DNA of 64,000 nucleotides from contig NZ_CP033019.1 of the NCBI RefSeq assembly GCF_003667705.1, forward strand, positions 248,001 through 312,000. Reading direction: 5' to 3'. This DNA comes from Janthinobacterium agaricidamnosum (GTDB taxonomy: Bacteria; Pseudomonadota; Gammaproteobacteria; Burkholderiales; Burkholderiaceae_D). Numbering within the stretch: the first letter of the stretch is position 1; each line of letters opens with the position of its first letter. A program made the position numbers and the translations under genes. The notes below the pieces were generated by a model that was given only the letters and a program-made list of their open reading frames with translations, was not told where the DNA came from and did no database searches. Shown here one piece after another: positions 32,899-42,038 of this stretch.

Positions 32899-35157
32899 AT
32901 GCGTATCGAATGGTTGAATCAGGAAGCATTGCAGCAGGGCGCAGTGACCTTGGGCACGGCGCTGGCATCGGCGCCGGTGGCCGATGGCGTCTCGCGGCGT
33001 GGATTCATGAAGGCCGGCGCGGTGGCCGGCGGCGGCTTGATGCTGGGATTTTTCCTGCCCGGCGCGGGCAAGCTGGCGCAGGCGGCCGATGCCGCCCCCG
33101 CCAAGCCCGTGTATGCGCCGAACGCCTTCTTGCACATCGCCCCAGATAACACGGTGACGGTGCAGGTGAACCGGCTGGAATTCGGCCAGGGCGTGCAAAC
33201 GAGCTTGCCCATGCTGATCGCCGAGGAACTCGACGCCGACTGGAGCCTGGTGCATGGCGCACTGGCGCCGGCTGGCGAGCAGTACAAGGATGCCGCCTAT
33301 GGCATGCAGATGACGGGCGGCTCGGGCAGCATCGCCCATTCGTTTACGCAGTACCGCGAAATCGGCGCCAAGGCGCGCGCCATGCTGGTGGGCGCCGCCG
33401 CCGCGCAGTGGAAAGTCAATCCCGACCAGGTACGGGCCGCCAAGGGCGTGCTGTATGGCCCCGGCGGACAAAAGGCGACGTATGGCGAGTTTGCCGACGC
33501 GGCCATGCGCCAGCCCTTGCCCGCCACCGTCAAGCTGAAGGACCCGCGCGAATTTTCCATCATCGGCAAACCCGTGAAACGCCTGGACGCGGCCGCCAAG
33601 TCCACGGGAAAACAGCAGTTCGGAATCGACTTCAAGCCGCCCGGCGCGAAGGTGGCCATGGTGGCGCGCCCGCCCGTGTTTGGCGCGAAGGTGGCGAAAT
33701 TCGACGCCAGCAAGGCGAAAGCCATCAAGGGCGTGCTGGAGGTGCTGGAAGTGAAAACCGACCGTGGCGGCAGCGGCGTGGCCGTCATCGCCGACGGTTA
33801 CTGGCCCGCCAAGCAGGGGCGCGATGCGCTGGTGATCGAGTGGGACAGCAGCGCCGTGGAAAAGGTCAGCAGCGACCAGCAACTGGCCGCCTTCAAGGCG
33901 CTGGCCAGGACGCCGGGCACGGTGGCGCGCGCATTCGATGTCTCGGCATTGGCCAAGGCGCCGAAGAAGATCGAAGCCGTCTACGAATTCCCCTACCTGG
34001 CGCACGCGCCGATGGAGCCGCTCAATTGCGTGGTCGACCTGCAGGCCGACAAATGCACGATGTGGGTCGGTTCGCAATTCCAGACGGGCGACCAGGCGGC
34101 GATTGCCGCTACTTCCGGCCTGAAACCCGAGCAGGTGACCCTGCACACGATGATGGCGGGCGGCGGCTTCGGCCGGCGCGCCGTGCCCTCGTCCGACTAC
34201 GTGGTCGAAGCCGTCAACGTCGCCAAGGCGTACCGGGCTGCGGGCAAGAGCGGTCCATTAAAGCTGATGTGGAGCCGCGAGGATGACATCAAGGGCGGCT
34301 ACTACCGGCCGTCGCATGTGCACCGCGCGCAGATCGGCCTCGACGCCAAGGGCAAGATACTCGCCTGGGACCACACCATCGTGGGCCAGTCCATCATGGC
34401 CGGCACGCCGTTCGAAGCGTTCATGGTGAAAAATGGCGTCGACGGCACCATGGTCGAAGGCATGGGCGAGCCGTACACCCTGCCGATGAAGCTGTCCGTG
34501 CATACTGCCAAGGCAAACGTGCCCGTGCTGTGGTGGCGCTCCGTCGGCTCGACGCATACGGCCTTCGTCATGGAGACACTGATCGACGAAGCGGCGCACG
34601 TGGCGAAGATGGATCCCGTCGCCTACCGCAAGCAGCTGATCGACGCCAAGCACACGCGCCACATCGCCGCGCTGGACCTTGCCGTGGCCAAGTCCGGCTA
34701 TGGCAAGAAGAAGCTGCCGAAAGGGCAGGCCTGGGGCGTGGCCATGCACGAGTCGTTCAACTCTGTCGTCGCCTACGTGGTGACGGCCTCCGTGGTGGAG
34801 GGGGCGTCCAAGCTGCACCAGGTATGGGCGGGCGTGCATTGCAACCTGGCCGTCAACCCCTTGACGATCGAGGCGCAAGTGCAGGGCGCCGCGCTGATGG
34901 CGCTGGGCATGACCATCCCCGGCGCGGCCATCACGCTCAAGGATGGCGTGGTGGAGCAGCAGAACTTCGGCGACTACCCCGTGCCGCGCATGCCCGACAT
35001 GCCTGTTATCGAGGTGCACCTGGTGCCGTCGGGCGATGCGCCGACGGGCATGGGCGAACCGGGCGTGCCGCCGCTGGCGCCCGCCTTCGCCAACGCGCTG
35101 TTCGCCCTGACGGGCAAGCGCCTGCGCAAGCTGCCGTTCGACCTGGCGGCCGCATGA
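32899..35157 (+). CDS. iorB: Isoquinoline 1-oxidoreductase-type molybdopterin subunit
   Basis: A 752-residue single-chain molybdenum subunit of the IorB type. It has a twin-arginine signal (SRRGFMK at 32-38 with a following hydrophobic stretch), so the enzyme is exported folded to the periplasm. The duplicated molybdopterin-binding domain is visible in AHAPMEPLNCVVD, GGGFGRRAVPSSDYV and the C-terminal GMGEPGVPPLAPAFANA, whose Glu is the expected catalytic base. AGGAGAGCGAC precedes the ATG. The cofactor enzyme mocA follows by 13 bases. Confidence 0.93.
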   Translation: MRIEWLNQEALQQGAVTLGTALASAPVADGVSRRGFMKAGAVAGGGLMLGFFLPGAGKLAQAADAAPAKPVYAPNAFLHIAPDNTVTVQVNRLEFGQGVQTSLPMLIAEELDADWSLVHGALAPAGEQYKDAAYGMQMTGGSGSIAHSFTQYREIGAKARAMLVGAAAAQWKVNPDQVRAAKGVLYGPGGQKATYGEFADAAMRQPLPATVKLKDPREFSIIGKPVKRLDAAAKSTGKQQFGIDFKPPGAKVAMVARPPVFGAKVAKFDASKAKAIKGVLEVLEVKTDRGGSGVAVIADGYWPAKQGRDALVIEWDSSAVEKVSSDQQLAAFKALARTPGTVARAFDVSALAKAPKKIEAVYEFPYLAHAPMEPLNCVVDLQADKCTMWVGSQFQTGDQAAIAATSGLKPEQVTLHTMMAGGGFGRRAVPSSDYVVEAVNVAKAYRAAGKSGPLKLMWSREDDIKGGYYRPSHVHRAQIGLDAKGKILAWDHTIVGQSIMAGTPFEAFMVKNGVDGTMVEGMGEPYTLPMKLSVHTAKANVPVLWWRSVGSTHTAFVMETLIDEAAHVAKMDPVAYRKQLIDAKHTRHIAALDLAVAKSGYGKKKLPKGQAWGVAMHESFNSVVAYVVTASVVEGASKLHQVWAGVHCNLAVNPLTIEAQVQGAALMALGMTIPGAAITLKDGVVEQQNFGDYPVPRMPDMPVIEVHLVPSGDAPTGMGEPGVPPLAPAFANALFALTGKRLRKLPFDLAAA

Positions 35158-35170
35158 CGGCAGCGGCTTT

Positions 35171-35779
35171 TTGAGTACGGTCGGCATCTTGCTGGCAGCC
35201 GGAAGGGGACGCAGGTTCGACCCTTCCGGCGTACAGAACAAATTATTGCAGCCGCTGGCCGAAGGCCCGCATGCGGGCTTGCCCGTGGTAGTGGCAGCGG
35301 CCAGGAACATGCTGGCGGCCCTGCCGCGCGTGCTGGCCGTGGTGCGCGCCGACGATACGCAGGTGGCGCGCGTGCTCGGCGCGCTCGGCTGCGAGGTACG
35401 CGTCTGCCATGACGCCGACACGGGCATGGCCGCGTCGCTGACCTGCGCCATCGATTACGTGCGCGGCGCGCCGGGTTGGCTGATCGCCCTGGGCGACATG
35501 CCTTTCGTGGAAGCGGCTACAATCGCCGCCTTGTCGCAAGCCGTCGGCGATGGTGCGCACATCGCCGTGCCCGTGTTCCAGGGACGGCGCGGCAATCCTG
35601 TCGCATTCAGCGCCTTTCACTTGCCGCTGCTGCTGGCGCTCGATGGCGACCAGGGCGCGCGCAGCATCGTCAACAGCCATGCCGTATGCGAAGTGACAGT
35701 GGACGACGGCGGCATCTTGCGCGATATTGATACCCCTGACGATTTGTCGCCGGTGCCTGGCGCGCCCGGGCGATTGTAG
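35171..35779 (+). CDS. mocA: Molybdenum cofactor cytidylyltransferase-like (MocA) nucleotidyltransferase
   Basis: A 202-residue MobA/MocA-like nucleotidyltransferase. The N-terminal GILLAAGRGRRFD is the nucleotide loop, LIALGDMPF is the metal site and GRRGNPVAF is also typical. MocA makes the CTP-derived dinucleotide form of molybdopterin used by xanthine-oxidase-family enzymes, so it should serve the iorAB product next to it. It starts at TTG (35171); no ATG or GTG is in frame between the iorB stop and the nucleotide loop. No xdhC insertion chaperone gene is here, although many such operons have one. Confidence 0.88.
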   Translation: MSTVGILLAAGRGRRFDPSGVQNKLLQPLAEGPHAGLPVVVAAARNMLAALPRVLAVVRADDTQVARVLGALGCEVRVCHDADTGMAASLTCAIDYVRGAPGWLIALGDMPFVEAATIAALSQAVGDGAHIAVPVFQGRRGNPVAFSAFHLPLLLALDGDQGARSIVNSHAVCEVTVDDGGILRDIDTPDDLSPVPGAPGRL

Positions 35780-35806
35780 AACATCCATGCCAGACACGAG
35801 GAAAAC

Positions 35807-37717
35807 ATGAAGAAAGCACCGATTCAAAAAATCACCGCCAAGGCGGGAGCCAAGGCAAGCGGCAAAGCCACAAGCAAAGCCGCGGCGAAAACCGCAGTGA
35901 AAATCGCAGTGAAAACCACGCCGGCCGCCGGCATCATCTACAGCATCGCCGCCGCCGATCTGGCTGGCCACATGTTCAAGGTGACGTTGACCGTCAAGTC
36001 GCCAGCCGCCATCGGCCAGGTATTTGCCTTGCCGGCCTGGATCCCGGGCAGCTACATGATCCGCGAATTTTCGCGCAACATCGTCAGCATCCGCGCCGAG
36101 TCCGAGGGCAAGGCCGTGGCGCTGACCAAACTGGACAAGCATTCGTGGCAAGCCGCCCCGTGCAAGGGTCCATTGACGGTCGAATACGACGTCTACGCCT
36201 GGGACCTGTCCGTGCGCGCCGCCCACCTGGACCAGAATCACGGCTTCTTCAACGGCACCAGCGTGTTTTTGCGCGTGCTGGGCCAGGAATCCGACGCCCA
36301 TGAAGTGCATATCGTGCAGCCCAAGGATGCCGCCTGCAGGACCTGGCGAGTCGCCACCACCCTGCCGGAACTGAAGGCCAAGCGCTACGGTTTCGGCAGC
36401 TACCAGGCGGCCAACTACGATGAGCTGATCGACCATCCGGTGGAAATGGGCGACTTCGCGCTGGCCACCTTCACCGCATATGGCGTGCCGCACGATATCG
36501 TCGTCACGGGCAAGGTGCCGAACCTGGACTTGCCCCGTTTGTGCCGCGACCTGAAAGCCATCTGCGAAACGCAGATCGCCTTCTTCGAGCCGAAGACAAA
36601 AAAAGCGCCGATGGACCGCTATGTGTTCATGGCCATGGCCGTCGGCGATGGTTACGGCGGCCTCGAACACCGCGCCTCGACGGCGCTGATCTGCGCGCGC
36701 GCTGACCTGCCGACGACGGCGTCAAACGGCACGGAAATCGGCGACGGCTACCTGAAATTCCTGGGCCTGTGCAGCCACGAGTACTTCCACACCTGGAACG
36801 TCAAGCGCATCAAGCCGGCCGCCTTCGCGCCGTACAACCTGCAGGCGGAAAGCTATTCGCCGCTGCTGTGGCTGTTCGAGGGTTTCACCAGCTATTACGA
36901 CGACCTGATGCTGGTGCGCGCTGGCCTGATCGACGAGGCGGCCTATTTCAAATTGCTGGGCAAGACCGTCAACAGCGTGCTGCGCGGCAGCGGCCGCACC
37001 AAGCAAAGCGTGGCCGACTCCAGCTTCGACGCCTGGGGCAAGTACTACCGCCAGGATGAAAACGCGCCGAACGCCATCGTCAGCTACTACACCAAGGGTT
37101 CGCTGATCGCGCTGGCTTTCGATTTGACTTTGCGCAGCAAGACGAATGGCGCAAAATCGCTGGACGATGTGATGCAGGCGCTGTGGCAGCGCTATGGCCG
37201 CGATTTCTACAAGGGTAAAGCACGCGGCGTGACGCCGGCCGAAGTCGAAGCCCTGTTCGACGAGGTTTCAGGCACGCGCATGAAACCGTTCTTCGAGCGC
37301 TACATCCGCGGCACGGACGACGTGCCGCTGGCGCGCCTGCTGGCGCCGTTCGGCGTGAAATACAGCGACGCGCGCAAGGCGGAAAAAGCCAGCCTGGACG
37401 TCAACCTGGGCCGCGACGGCAACGACGCCAAATTGGCGCAGGTGCACCAGGGCGGCGCCGCCCACGTGGCCGGCCTGTCGGCGGGCGACGTGCTGGTGGC
37501 CGTCGATGGCTTGCGCGTGACGGGCAACCCGGCGAACCTGGACACCTTGCTGGGCCGCTATGCCGTCGGTGCCAAAGTGACGGTGCACGCCTTCCGCCGC
37601 GACGAGCTGATGACGTTTGCCGCCGTGCTGCAGGGTGACCGCGTGCCCGGTGTCAGCTTGGCCCTGCTGCCGGCGCCCAAGAAGGCCACGGGGCCGAAGC
37701 GTCCTAGCGCGGCATGA
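35807..37717 (+). CDS. M61 family glycyl aminopeptidase-like metallopeptidase with PDZ domain and Lys-periodic N-terminal tail
   Basis: A 636-residue M61 peptidase. It has an N-terminal beta domain (ALPAWIPGSYMIREFSRNI), the zinc site HEYFH at 324-328 in LCSHEYFHTWNVKRIKP, and the downstream helix with the third ligand in WLFEGFTSYYDD. A PDZ domain lies near 530-610 (GGAAHVAGLSAGDVLVAVDG). The family releases N-terminal Gly or Ala. Unusually, the first 36 residues are a basic tail with a Lys at every fourth position from 8 to 36. No signal peptide is recognised, so it is probably cytoplasmic. Confidence 0.92.
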   Translation: MKKAPIQKITAKAGAKASGKATSKAAAKTAVKIAVKTTPAAGIIYSIAAADLAGHMFKVTLTVKSPAAIGQVFALPAWIPGSYMIREFSRNIVSIRAESEGKAVALTKLDKHSWQAAPCKGPLTVEYDVYAWDLSVRAAHLDQNHGFFNGTSVFLRVLGQESDAHEVHIVQPKDAACRTWRVATTLPELKAKRYGFGSYQAANYDELIDHPVEMGDFALATFTAYGVPHDIVVTGKVPNLDLPRLCRDLKAICETQIAFFEPKTKKAPMDRYVFMAMAVGDGYGGLEHRASTALICARADLPTTASNGTEIGDGYLKFLGLCSHEYFHTWNVKRIKPAAFAPYNLQAESYSPLLWLFEGFTSYYDDLMLVRAGLIDEAAYFKLLGKTVNSVLRGSGRTKQSVADSSFDAWGKYYRQDENAPNAIVSYYTKGSLIALAFDLTLRSKTNGAKSLDDVMQALWQRYGRDFYKGKARGVTPAEVEALFDEVSGTRMKPFFERYIRGTDDVPLARLLAPFGVKYSDARKAEKASLDVNLGRDGNDAKLAQVHQGGAAHVAGLSAGDVLVAVDGLRVTGNPANLDTLLGRYAVGAKVTVHAFRRDELMTFAAVLQGDRVPGVSLALLPAPKKATGPKRPSAA

Positions 37718-37740
37718 TGCTGTTTGTCATGCAGTAAGAC

Positions 37741-37775
37741 AGAAAACCGGCCTCACTGGCCGGTTTTCTATTTCA
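37741..37775 (+). terminator. Terminator of the M61 peptidase gene
   Basis: A perfect 12-bp stem (AGAAAACCGGCC with its complement) with a five-base loop and T-rich 3' side, 24 bases after the stop. Confidence 0.85.
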
Positions 37776-37903
37776 GGCAGCAATGTCTCAATGTGACGCC
37801 TCCCCTGAAATTGGCGTATTGCCATCATATTTACTGCAAATGAACTAATTTTTCTTTAACTAAACTAAAATTGCCGAACTGATTCTTTTCGACCGCGCCC
37901 AAC

Positions 37904-39106
37904 GTGCAAACCCTCGATCCTCGAACGATTATGCTGATGACGACCCTGATGTGCGGGGCGATGAGCGTCGTCATGTTCTCGGTGTACCGCAGTTTCCGGC
38001 GCGAGGTGCATGGCCTCGGACATTGGGCGGCCGGTTTGCTGCTGCTGGTATGCGCGTCCTTGCTGTTCGGCACCCGCGAGGTGCTGCCGCAGGCATTGTC
38101 CATAATCGCGGCCAATGCGGCGCTGGTGGCCGGCATCGGCCTGTCGATGCTGGGCACGGAGAAATTCTTTGGCCTGGCGCCCAGCCGCCGCGCCTATCTG
38201 CTGATACTTGTCCTGGCCATCGCCGGCAATTGCTGGTGGTTGCTGGCGCACCCCGATTTCTCGGCGCGCGTGGCGCTCTTCTCCCTGCTGGTCTTCCTGT
38301 TTTATGCGCGGCAGGTGCAACTGGTGTGGCGTCATGGCGAACGCCATTTCTCGAGTTTTTTCTTTGGCGCGCTGATGCTGCTGCAAGCCGTCGTGGTGCT
38401 GGCGCGCGGCGTGTCGGCCTTGCTGCATGGCGGCGCCAGCGTGAACCTGACGGTGGCCGGCACGCCGGCCGGCATCTATCTGGCGGTTGCCAATTTCATG
38501 GCGCTGCTGCTGACGGTAGGCTTCATGACGGTGGCGACCCGGCGCCTGCAGCAGATACTGGAGCGCCGCTCGACCCACGATCCGCTGACGCAGGTGCTGA
38601 ACCGGCGCGGCTTTGGCGACGCCTATGCGCGCGAAATCGGCAATCTGCGGCGCCGCCGTTTGCCGCTGACACTGCTCAGCATCGACCTCGATTACTTCAA
38701 ATTGATCAATGACCGTTACGGTCACGCGGTGGGCGACCAGGTATTGGCGCATGTGGCCGCCGTTATCAAAGGCGCCCTGCGCGAATCGGATTGCGTGGCG
38801 CGTTTCGGCGGCGAGGAGTTCGTCGTGCTGATGCCGGATATGCCGGTGCATAACGCGCTGGGCGTGGCCGAACGCATCCGCGCCTTGCTGCGCGAGCCCA
38901 GTCATGCGGGGCTGCCACCGTGTACGGTCAGCATCGGCGTCGCTTGCCAGGCATCGGTGGTGGAAGGGCTGGAACAGTTGCTGTCGCGCGCCGATGCGGC
39001 CCTGTACCTGGCCAAGGAGCGTGGACGAGACCGCATCGAACTCGATGCTTGTGCGTTTACTGAGGACCGGACAATGTCCGCAGCTGGAAGCGGTACTGGT
39101 CGTTGA
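37904..39106 (+). CDS. Membrane-bound diguanylate cyclase (GGDEF)
   Basis: A 400-residue protein with six or seven membrane segments in residues 10-210 and a C-terminal GGDEF domain. The active site is GGEEF at 302-306, and the product-inhibition I-site RESD at 293-296 is spaced correctly, so it should make cyclic-di-GMP under feedback control. The sensor part is of the 7-helix type without a known ligand. I keep the GTG start at 37904, since QTLDPRTI is typical of this sensor; ATG at 37931 is possible. The 3' end overlaps the convergent lipoprotein gene by 50 bases. Confidence 0.9.
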   Translation: MQTLDPRTIMLMTTLMCGAMSVVMFSVYRSFRREVHGLGHWAAGLLLLVCASLLFGTREVLPQALSIIAANAALVAGIGLSMLGTEKFFGLAPSRRAYLLILVLAIAGNCWWLLAHPDFSARVALFSLLVFLFYARQVQLVWRHGERHFSSFFFGALMLLQAVVVLARGVSALLHGGASVNLTVAGTPAGIYLAVANFMALLLTVGFMTVATRRLQQILERRSTHDPLTQVLNRRGFGDAYAREIGNLRRRRLPLTLLSIDLDYFKLINDRYGHAVGDQVLAHVAAVIKGALRESDCVARFGGEEFVVLMPDMPVHNALGVAERIRALLREPSHAGLPPCTVSIGVACQASVVEGLEQLLSRADAALYLAKERGRDRIELDACAFTEDRTMSAAGSGTGR

Positions 39107-39509
39107 AGAGGAAAGTTTCGGAAAAATCGAAGGTGCGGGCGTGGCGGCGCATCAGGTGTGCGGCCGGCGGAAAGAGGACCTGCACGCGCCGCACGGCGGC
39201 CAGCGCGGCGGCCGATGCTTCGTTGTCGCGCGAACGGTGCACGTGCACGCTTTTCAGTTCGCCATCGGGACCCACGCTCAGGTCGAGCACGACGATGGCC
39301 GGCAGCATGGGCGGCAGGCGCCCGCTGAACGTGTATTCTGCGTTGGCCGCCATGATCTGCTGCGCCACCAGCGACTTGTAGACGTCGATGCTGGCGGCAA
39401 GCTGTATCGCGGCCGGCGTGCGAGGGGGCATGGGCGCCGTTGGCGGGGGCGCAGTCTGGCAAGCCGACAGCAGGGCAGCAGTGGCAAGGACGATAATCGC
39501 GTGTCTCAT
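39057..39509 (-). CDS. Putative lipoprotein with TonB C-terminal-like domain
   Basis: A 150-residue protein starting MRHAIIVLATAALLSAC, a lipoprotein signal with lipobox LSAC, then a Pro-rich linker and a globular part. The segment LPAIVVLDLSVGPDGELKSVHVHRSRDNEASAAAL resembles the TonB C-terminal beta fold. It lies 20 bases after the trpC stop on the same strand, so it may be read through from the trp operon. No link to tryptophan is apparent, and its own promoter is possible. Its 3' end overlaps the diguanylate cyclase gene. Confidence 0.78.
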   Translation of the reverse strand: MRHAIIVLATAALLSACQTAPPPTAPMPPRTPAAIQLAASIDVYKSLVAQQIMAANAEYTFSGRLPPMLPAIVVLDLSVGPDGELKSVHVHRSRDNEASAAALAAVRRVQVLFPPAAHLMRRHARTFDFSETFLFNDQYRFQLRTLSGPQ

Positions 39510-39529
39510 GGCTGCCAGCCTACCATGGT

Positions 39530-40330
39530 TTAACTGAACAGGCGTTCCAGCTCCACGCCGGGGTCGGGTGCGCGCATGAACGCTTCGCCCACGAGGAAGC
39601 TGTGGATGTGCGCATCGCGCATGCGTTGCACGTCGGCCGTGCTGTGGATGCCCGATTCAGTGATGATCAATTTGTCCTGCGGGATGCGCGGCAAGAGATT
39701 GATGGTCGTGTCGAGCGACGTCTCGAACGTGCGCAGGTTGCGGTTGTTGATGCCGATCAGCGCACTCTTGAGTTTCAATGCCGCCGTCAGTTCTTCGCCG
39801 TCGTGGCTTTCGATCAGCACGCCCATGCCCAGTTCGTGGGCGCACGCTTCCATCTCGGCCATCAGGCCATGGTCGAGCGCCGCGACGATCAGGAGAATGC
39901 AGTCGGCGCCCATGGCGCGCGCTTCATAGATCTGGTACATGTCGACCATGAAATCCTTGCGCAGCACGGGAATGGCGCAGGCGGCGCGCGCCTGCTGCAG
40001 ATAATCCACGGATCCCTGGAAGAACTGTTCGTCCGTCAGCACGGACAGGCAGGCCGCGCCATGCGCCGCATAGCTGGCGGCGATGTCTGCCGGACGGAAG
40101 TCGGCGCGGATCACGCCTTTCGACGGTGACGCCTTTTTGACTTCGGCGATGATGCCGGGCTTGCCGGCGGCGATGTGCTGGCGCAGGCTCGCTTCAAAGC
40201 CGCGCAGGCCGGCACGCAGGGCGCTGTCGCTTTCCACGTCGCCGCGCAGGCTGGCCAGGCTGCGGCGGGCTTTGGCCTTGGCCACTTCGTCGGCTTTCAC
40301 GGCCAGGATTTTATCGAGTATGTCGGACAT
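39530..40330 (-). CDS. trpC: Indole-3-glycerol phosphate synthase
   Basis: A 266-residue TIM-barrel enzyme that closes the indole ring in tryptophan synthesis. Characteristic segments are [15 protein letters not shown] (catalytic Lys), [41 protein letters not shown] and ITESGI. It is monofunctional (no fused TrpF). It follows trpD after 34 bases as the last standard gene of the trpE-trpG-trpD-trpC set. Confidence 0.97.
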   Translation of the reverse strand: MSDILDKILAVKADEVAKAKARRSLASLRGDVESDSALRAGLRGFEASLRQHIAAGKPGIIAEVKKASPSKGVIRADFRPADIAASYAAHGAACLSVLTDEQFFQGSVDYLQQARAACAIPVLRKDFMVDMYQIYEARAMGADCILLIVAALDHGLMAEMEACAHELGMGVLIESHDGEELTAALKLKSALIGINNRNLRTFETSLDTTINLLPRIPQDKLIITESGIHSTADVQRMRDAHIHSFLVGEAFMRAPDPGVELERLFS

Positions 40331-40364
40331 GATGGTCGCTATTCTATCAAGGAGGGCGGAGAGC

Positions 40365-41408
40365 TTACGCTTGCGGCGGGGTGCCCAGCTGCTGCGTCAC
40401 GCGCACGAATTGGTCGAGTTTCGCCAGCGCGGCGCCCGAACTGACGGCGGTGCGCGCACGCGCCAGGCCGTCTTCGATCGAGCTGGCCACGCCGGCCGCG
40501 TACAACGCCGTGCCCGCATTCAGGGCCACGATGTCGGCGGCGGCACCAGGATCGCCGCGCAGCGCTTCCATCATCTTCGCTTTCGATTCGATGGAATCGG
40601 CCACCTTCAGATTGCGGCTGGCGATCATCGACATGCCGAAGTCTTCGGGATGGATTTCATATTCGCGGATCTCGCCGTTGATCAATTCGCCCACCATGGT
40701 GGCCGCGCCCAGCGACACTTCATCCATATTGTCGCGGCCATACACGACGATCGCATGCTGTGCGCCCAGGCGCTGCAGCACACGCACCTGGATGCCGACC
40801 AGGTCGGCGTGGAACACGCCCATCAGGATGTTCGGCGCGCCGGCGGGATTGGTCAAGGGACCGAGGATATTGAAGATCGTGCGCACGCCCAGCTCCTTGC
40901 GCACGGGCGCCGCATGCTTCATGGCCGCATGGTGGTTCGGTGCGTACATGAAGCCGATGCCCGTTTGCGCGATCGACTGGGCGATCTGCTCGGGCTGCAG
41001 GTTGATGTTGACGCCCAAGGAATCGAGTACGTCGGCGCTGCCGGACGAGGACGACACGCTGCGCCCGCCATGCTTGGCCACGCGGGCGCCCGCCGCCGCC
41101 GCCACGAACATCGAGGCGGTGGAAATATTGAACGTGTGCGCGCCGTCGCCGCCCGTGCCGACGATGTCGAGCAGGTTGGTGGTGTCGGCCATGGGCACCT
41201 TGGTGGAAAACTCGCGCATCACTTGCGCGGCGGCGGCGATTTCGCCGATGGTTTCCTTTTTCACGCGCAAGCCCATGGTGAGGGCCGCGATCATGGTGGG
41301 CGACATTTCGCCGGACATGATCTGGCGGAACAGGTACAGCATTTCGTCGTGAAAGATTTCGCGGTGTTCGATGCAGCGCAGCAGGGCTTCTTGTGGGGTG
41401 ATCGGCAT
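40365..41408 (-). CDS. trpD: Anthranilate phosphoribosyltransferase
   Basis: A 347-residue enzyme that transfers phosphoribosyl to anthranilate. Key segments are [17 protein letters not shown] (pyrophosphate binding), [17 protein letters not shown] and the metal site DEVSLGA. I chose the ATG at 41408 ([19 protein letters not shown]), the conserved N-terminus; a longer frame to 41453 adds an unconserved leader. It lies 65 bases after the trpG stop. Confidence 0.97.
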   Translation of the reverse strand: MPITPQEALLRCIEHREIFHDEMLYLFRQIMSGEMSPTMIAALTMGLRVKKETIGEIAAAAQVMREFSTKVPMADTTNLLDIVGTGGDGAHTFNISTASMFVAAAAGARVAKHGGRSVSSSSGSADVLDSLGVNINLQPEQIAQSIAQTGIGFMYAPNHHAAMKHAAPVRKELGVRTIFNILGPLTNPAGAPNILMGVFHADLVGIQVRVLQRLGAQHAIVVYGRDNMDEVSLGAATMVGELINGEIREYEIHPEDFGMSMIASRNLKVADSIESKAKMMEALRGDPGAAADIVALNAGTALYAAGVASSIEDGLARARTAVSSGAALAKLDQFVRVTQQLGTPPQA

Positions 41409-41473
41409 GATGCTTCCTTCTTCAATGATGGCGCAGGAGGACACTGATGGCACGCCGGGGCGTGCGCATGGGA

Positions 41474-42037
41474 TCAGCGCTCGAGGAAATTCTTCAGCAG
41501 GGCGTGGCCGTGCTCCGAGAGGATCGATTCAGGGTGGAATTGCACGCCCTCGATATCGTATTCCCGGTGGCGCACGCCCATGATTTCGCCGTCGTCCGTC
41601 CACGCCGTCACTTCCAGACAGGAAGGCAGCGAGGCGCGTTCGATCGCCAAAGAGTGGTAGCGGATCACTGTGAAGGGGCTGGGAATGTCCTTGAAGACGC
41701 CCACGCCCGTATGCGCGATGAGGGAAGTCTTGCCATGCATGACCTGCTTGGCGCGGATGACCTTGCCGCCAAACGCATCGCCGATGGCCTGGTGGCCCAA
41801 GCATACGCCCAGTATCGGCTTCTTGCCGGCGAAGTGCTTGAGCACTTCCACCGAAATGCCCGCCTGTGCCGGCGCTTTCGGGCCGGGCGAGATGCAGATG
41901 CGGTCCGGGTTCAGCGCCTCGATCTGTGCGATCGTGATTTCATCGTTGCGGTAGACCCGCACGTCTTCGCCCAGTTCACCGAAATACTGCACGATGTTGT
42001 AGGTGAAGGAGTCGTAGTTGTCGATCATTAGCAGCAT
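41474..42037 (-). CDS. trpG: Anthranilate synthase component II (glutamine amidotransferase)
   Basis: A 187-residue class I glutamine amidotransferase supplying ammonia to TrpE. The catalytic triad is visible: Cys79 in [11 protein letters not shown], His168 and Glu170 in VQFHPESIL; the oxyanion strand is [17 protein letters not shown] eight bases upstream fixes the start at 42037, one base after the trpE stop, which indicates translational coupling. It probably also serves folate synthesis (PabA), as in many bacteria with a single trpG; that is inference. Confidence 0.96.
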   Translation of the reverse strand: MLLMIDNYDSFTYNIVQYFGELGEDVRVYRNDEITIAQIEALNPDRICISPGPKAPAQAGISVEVLKHFAGKKPILGVCLGHQAIGDAFGGKVIRAKQVMHGKTSLIAHTGVGVFKDIPSPFTVIRYHSLAIERASLPSCLEVTAWTDDGEIMGVRHREYDIEGVQFHPESILSEHGHALLKNFLER

Positions 42038-42038
42038 C

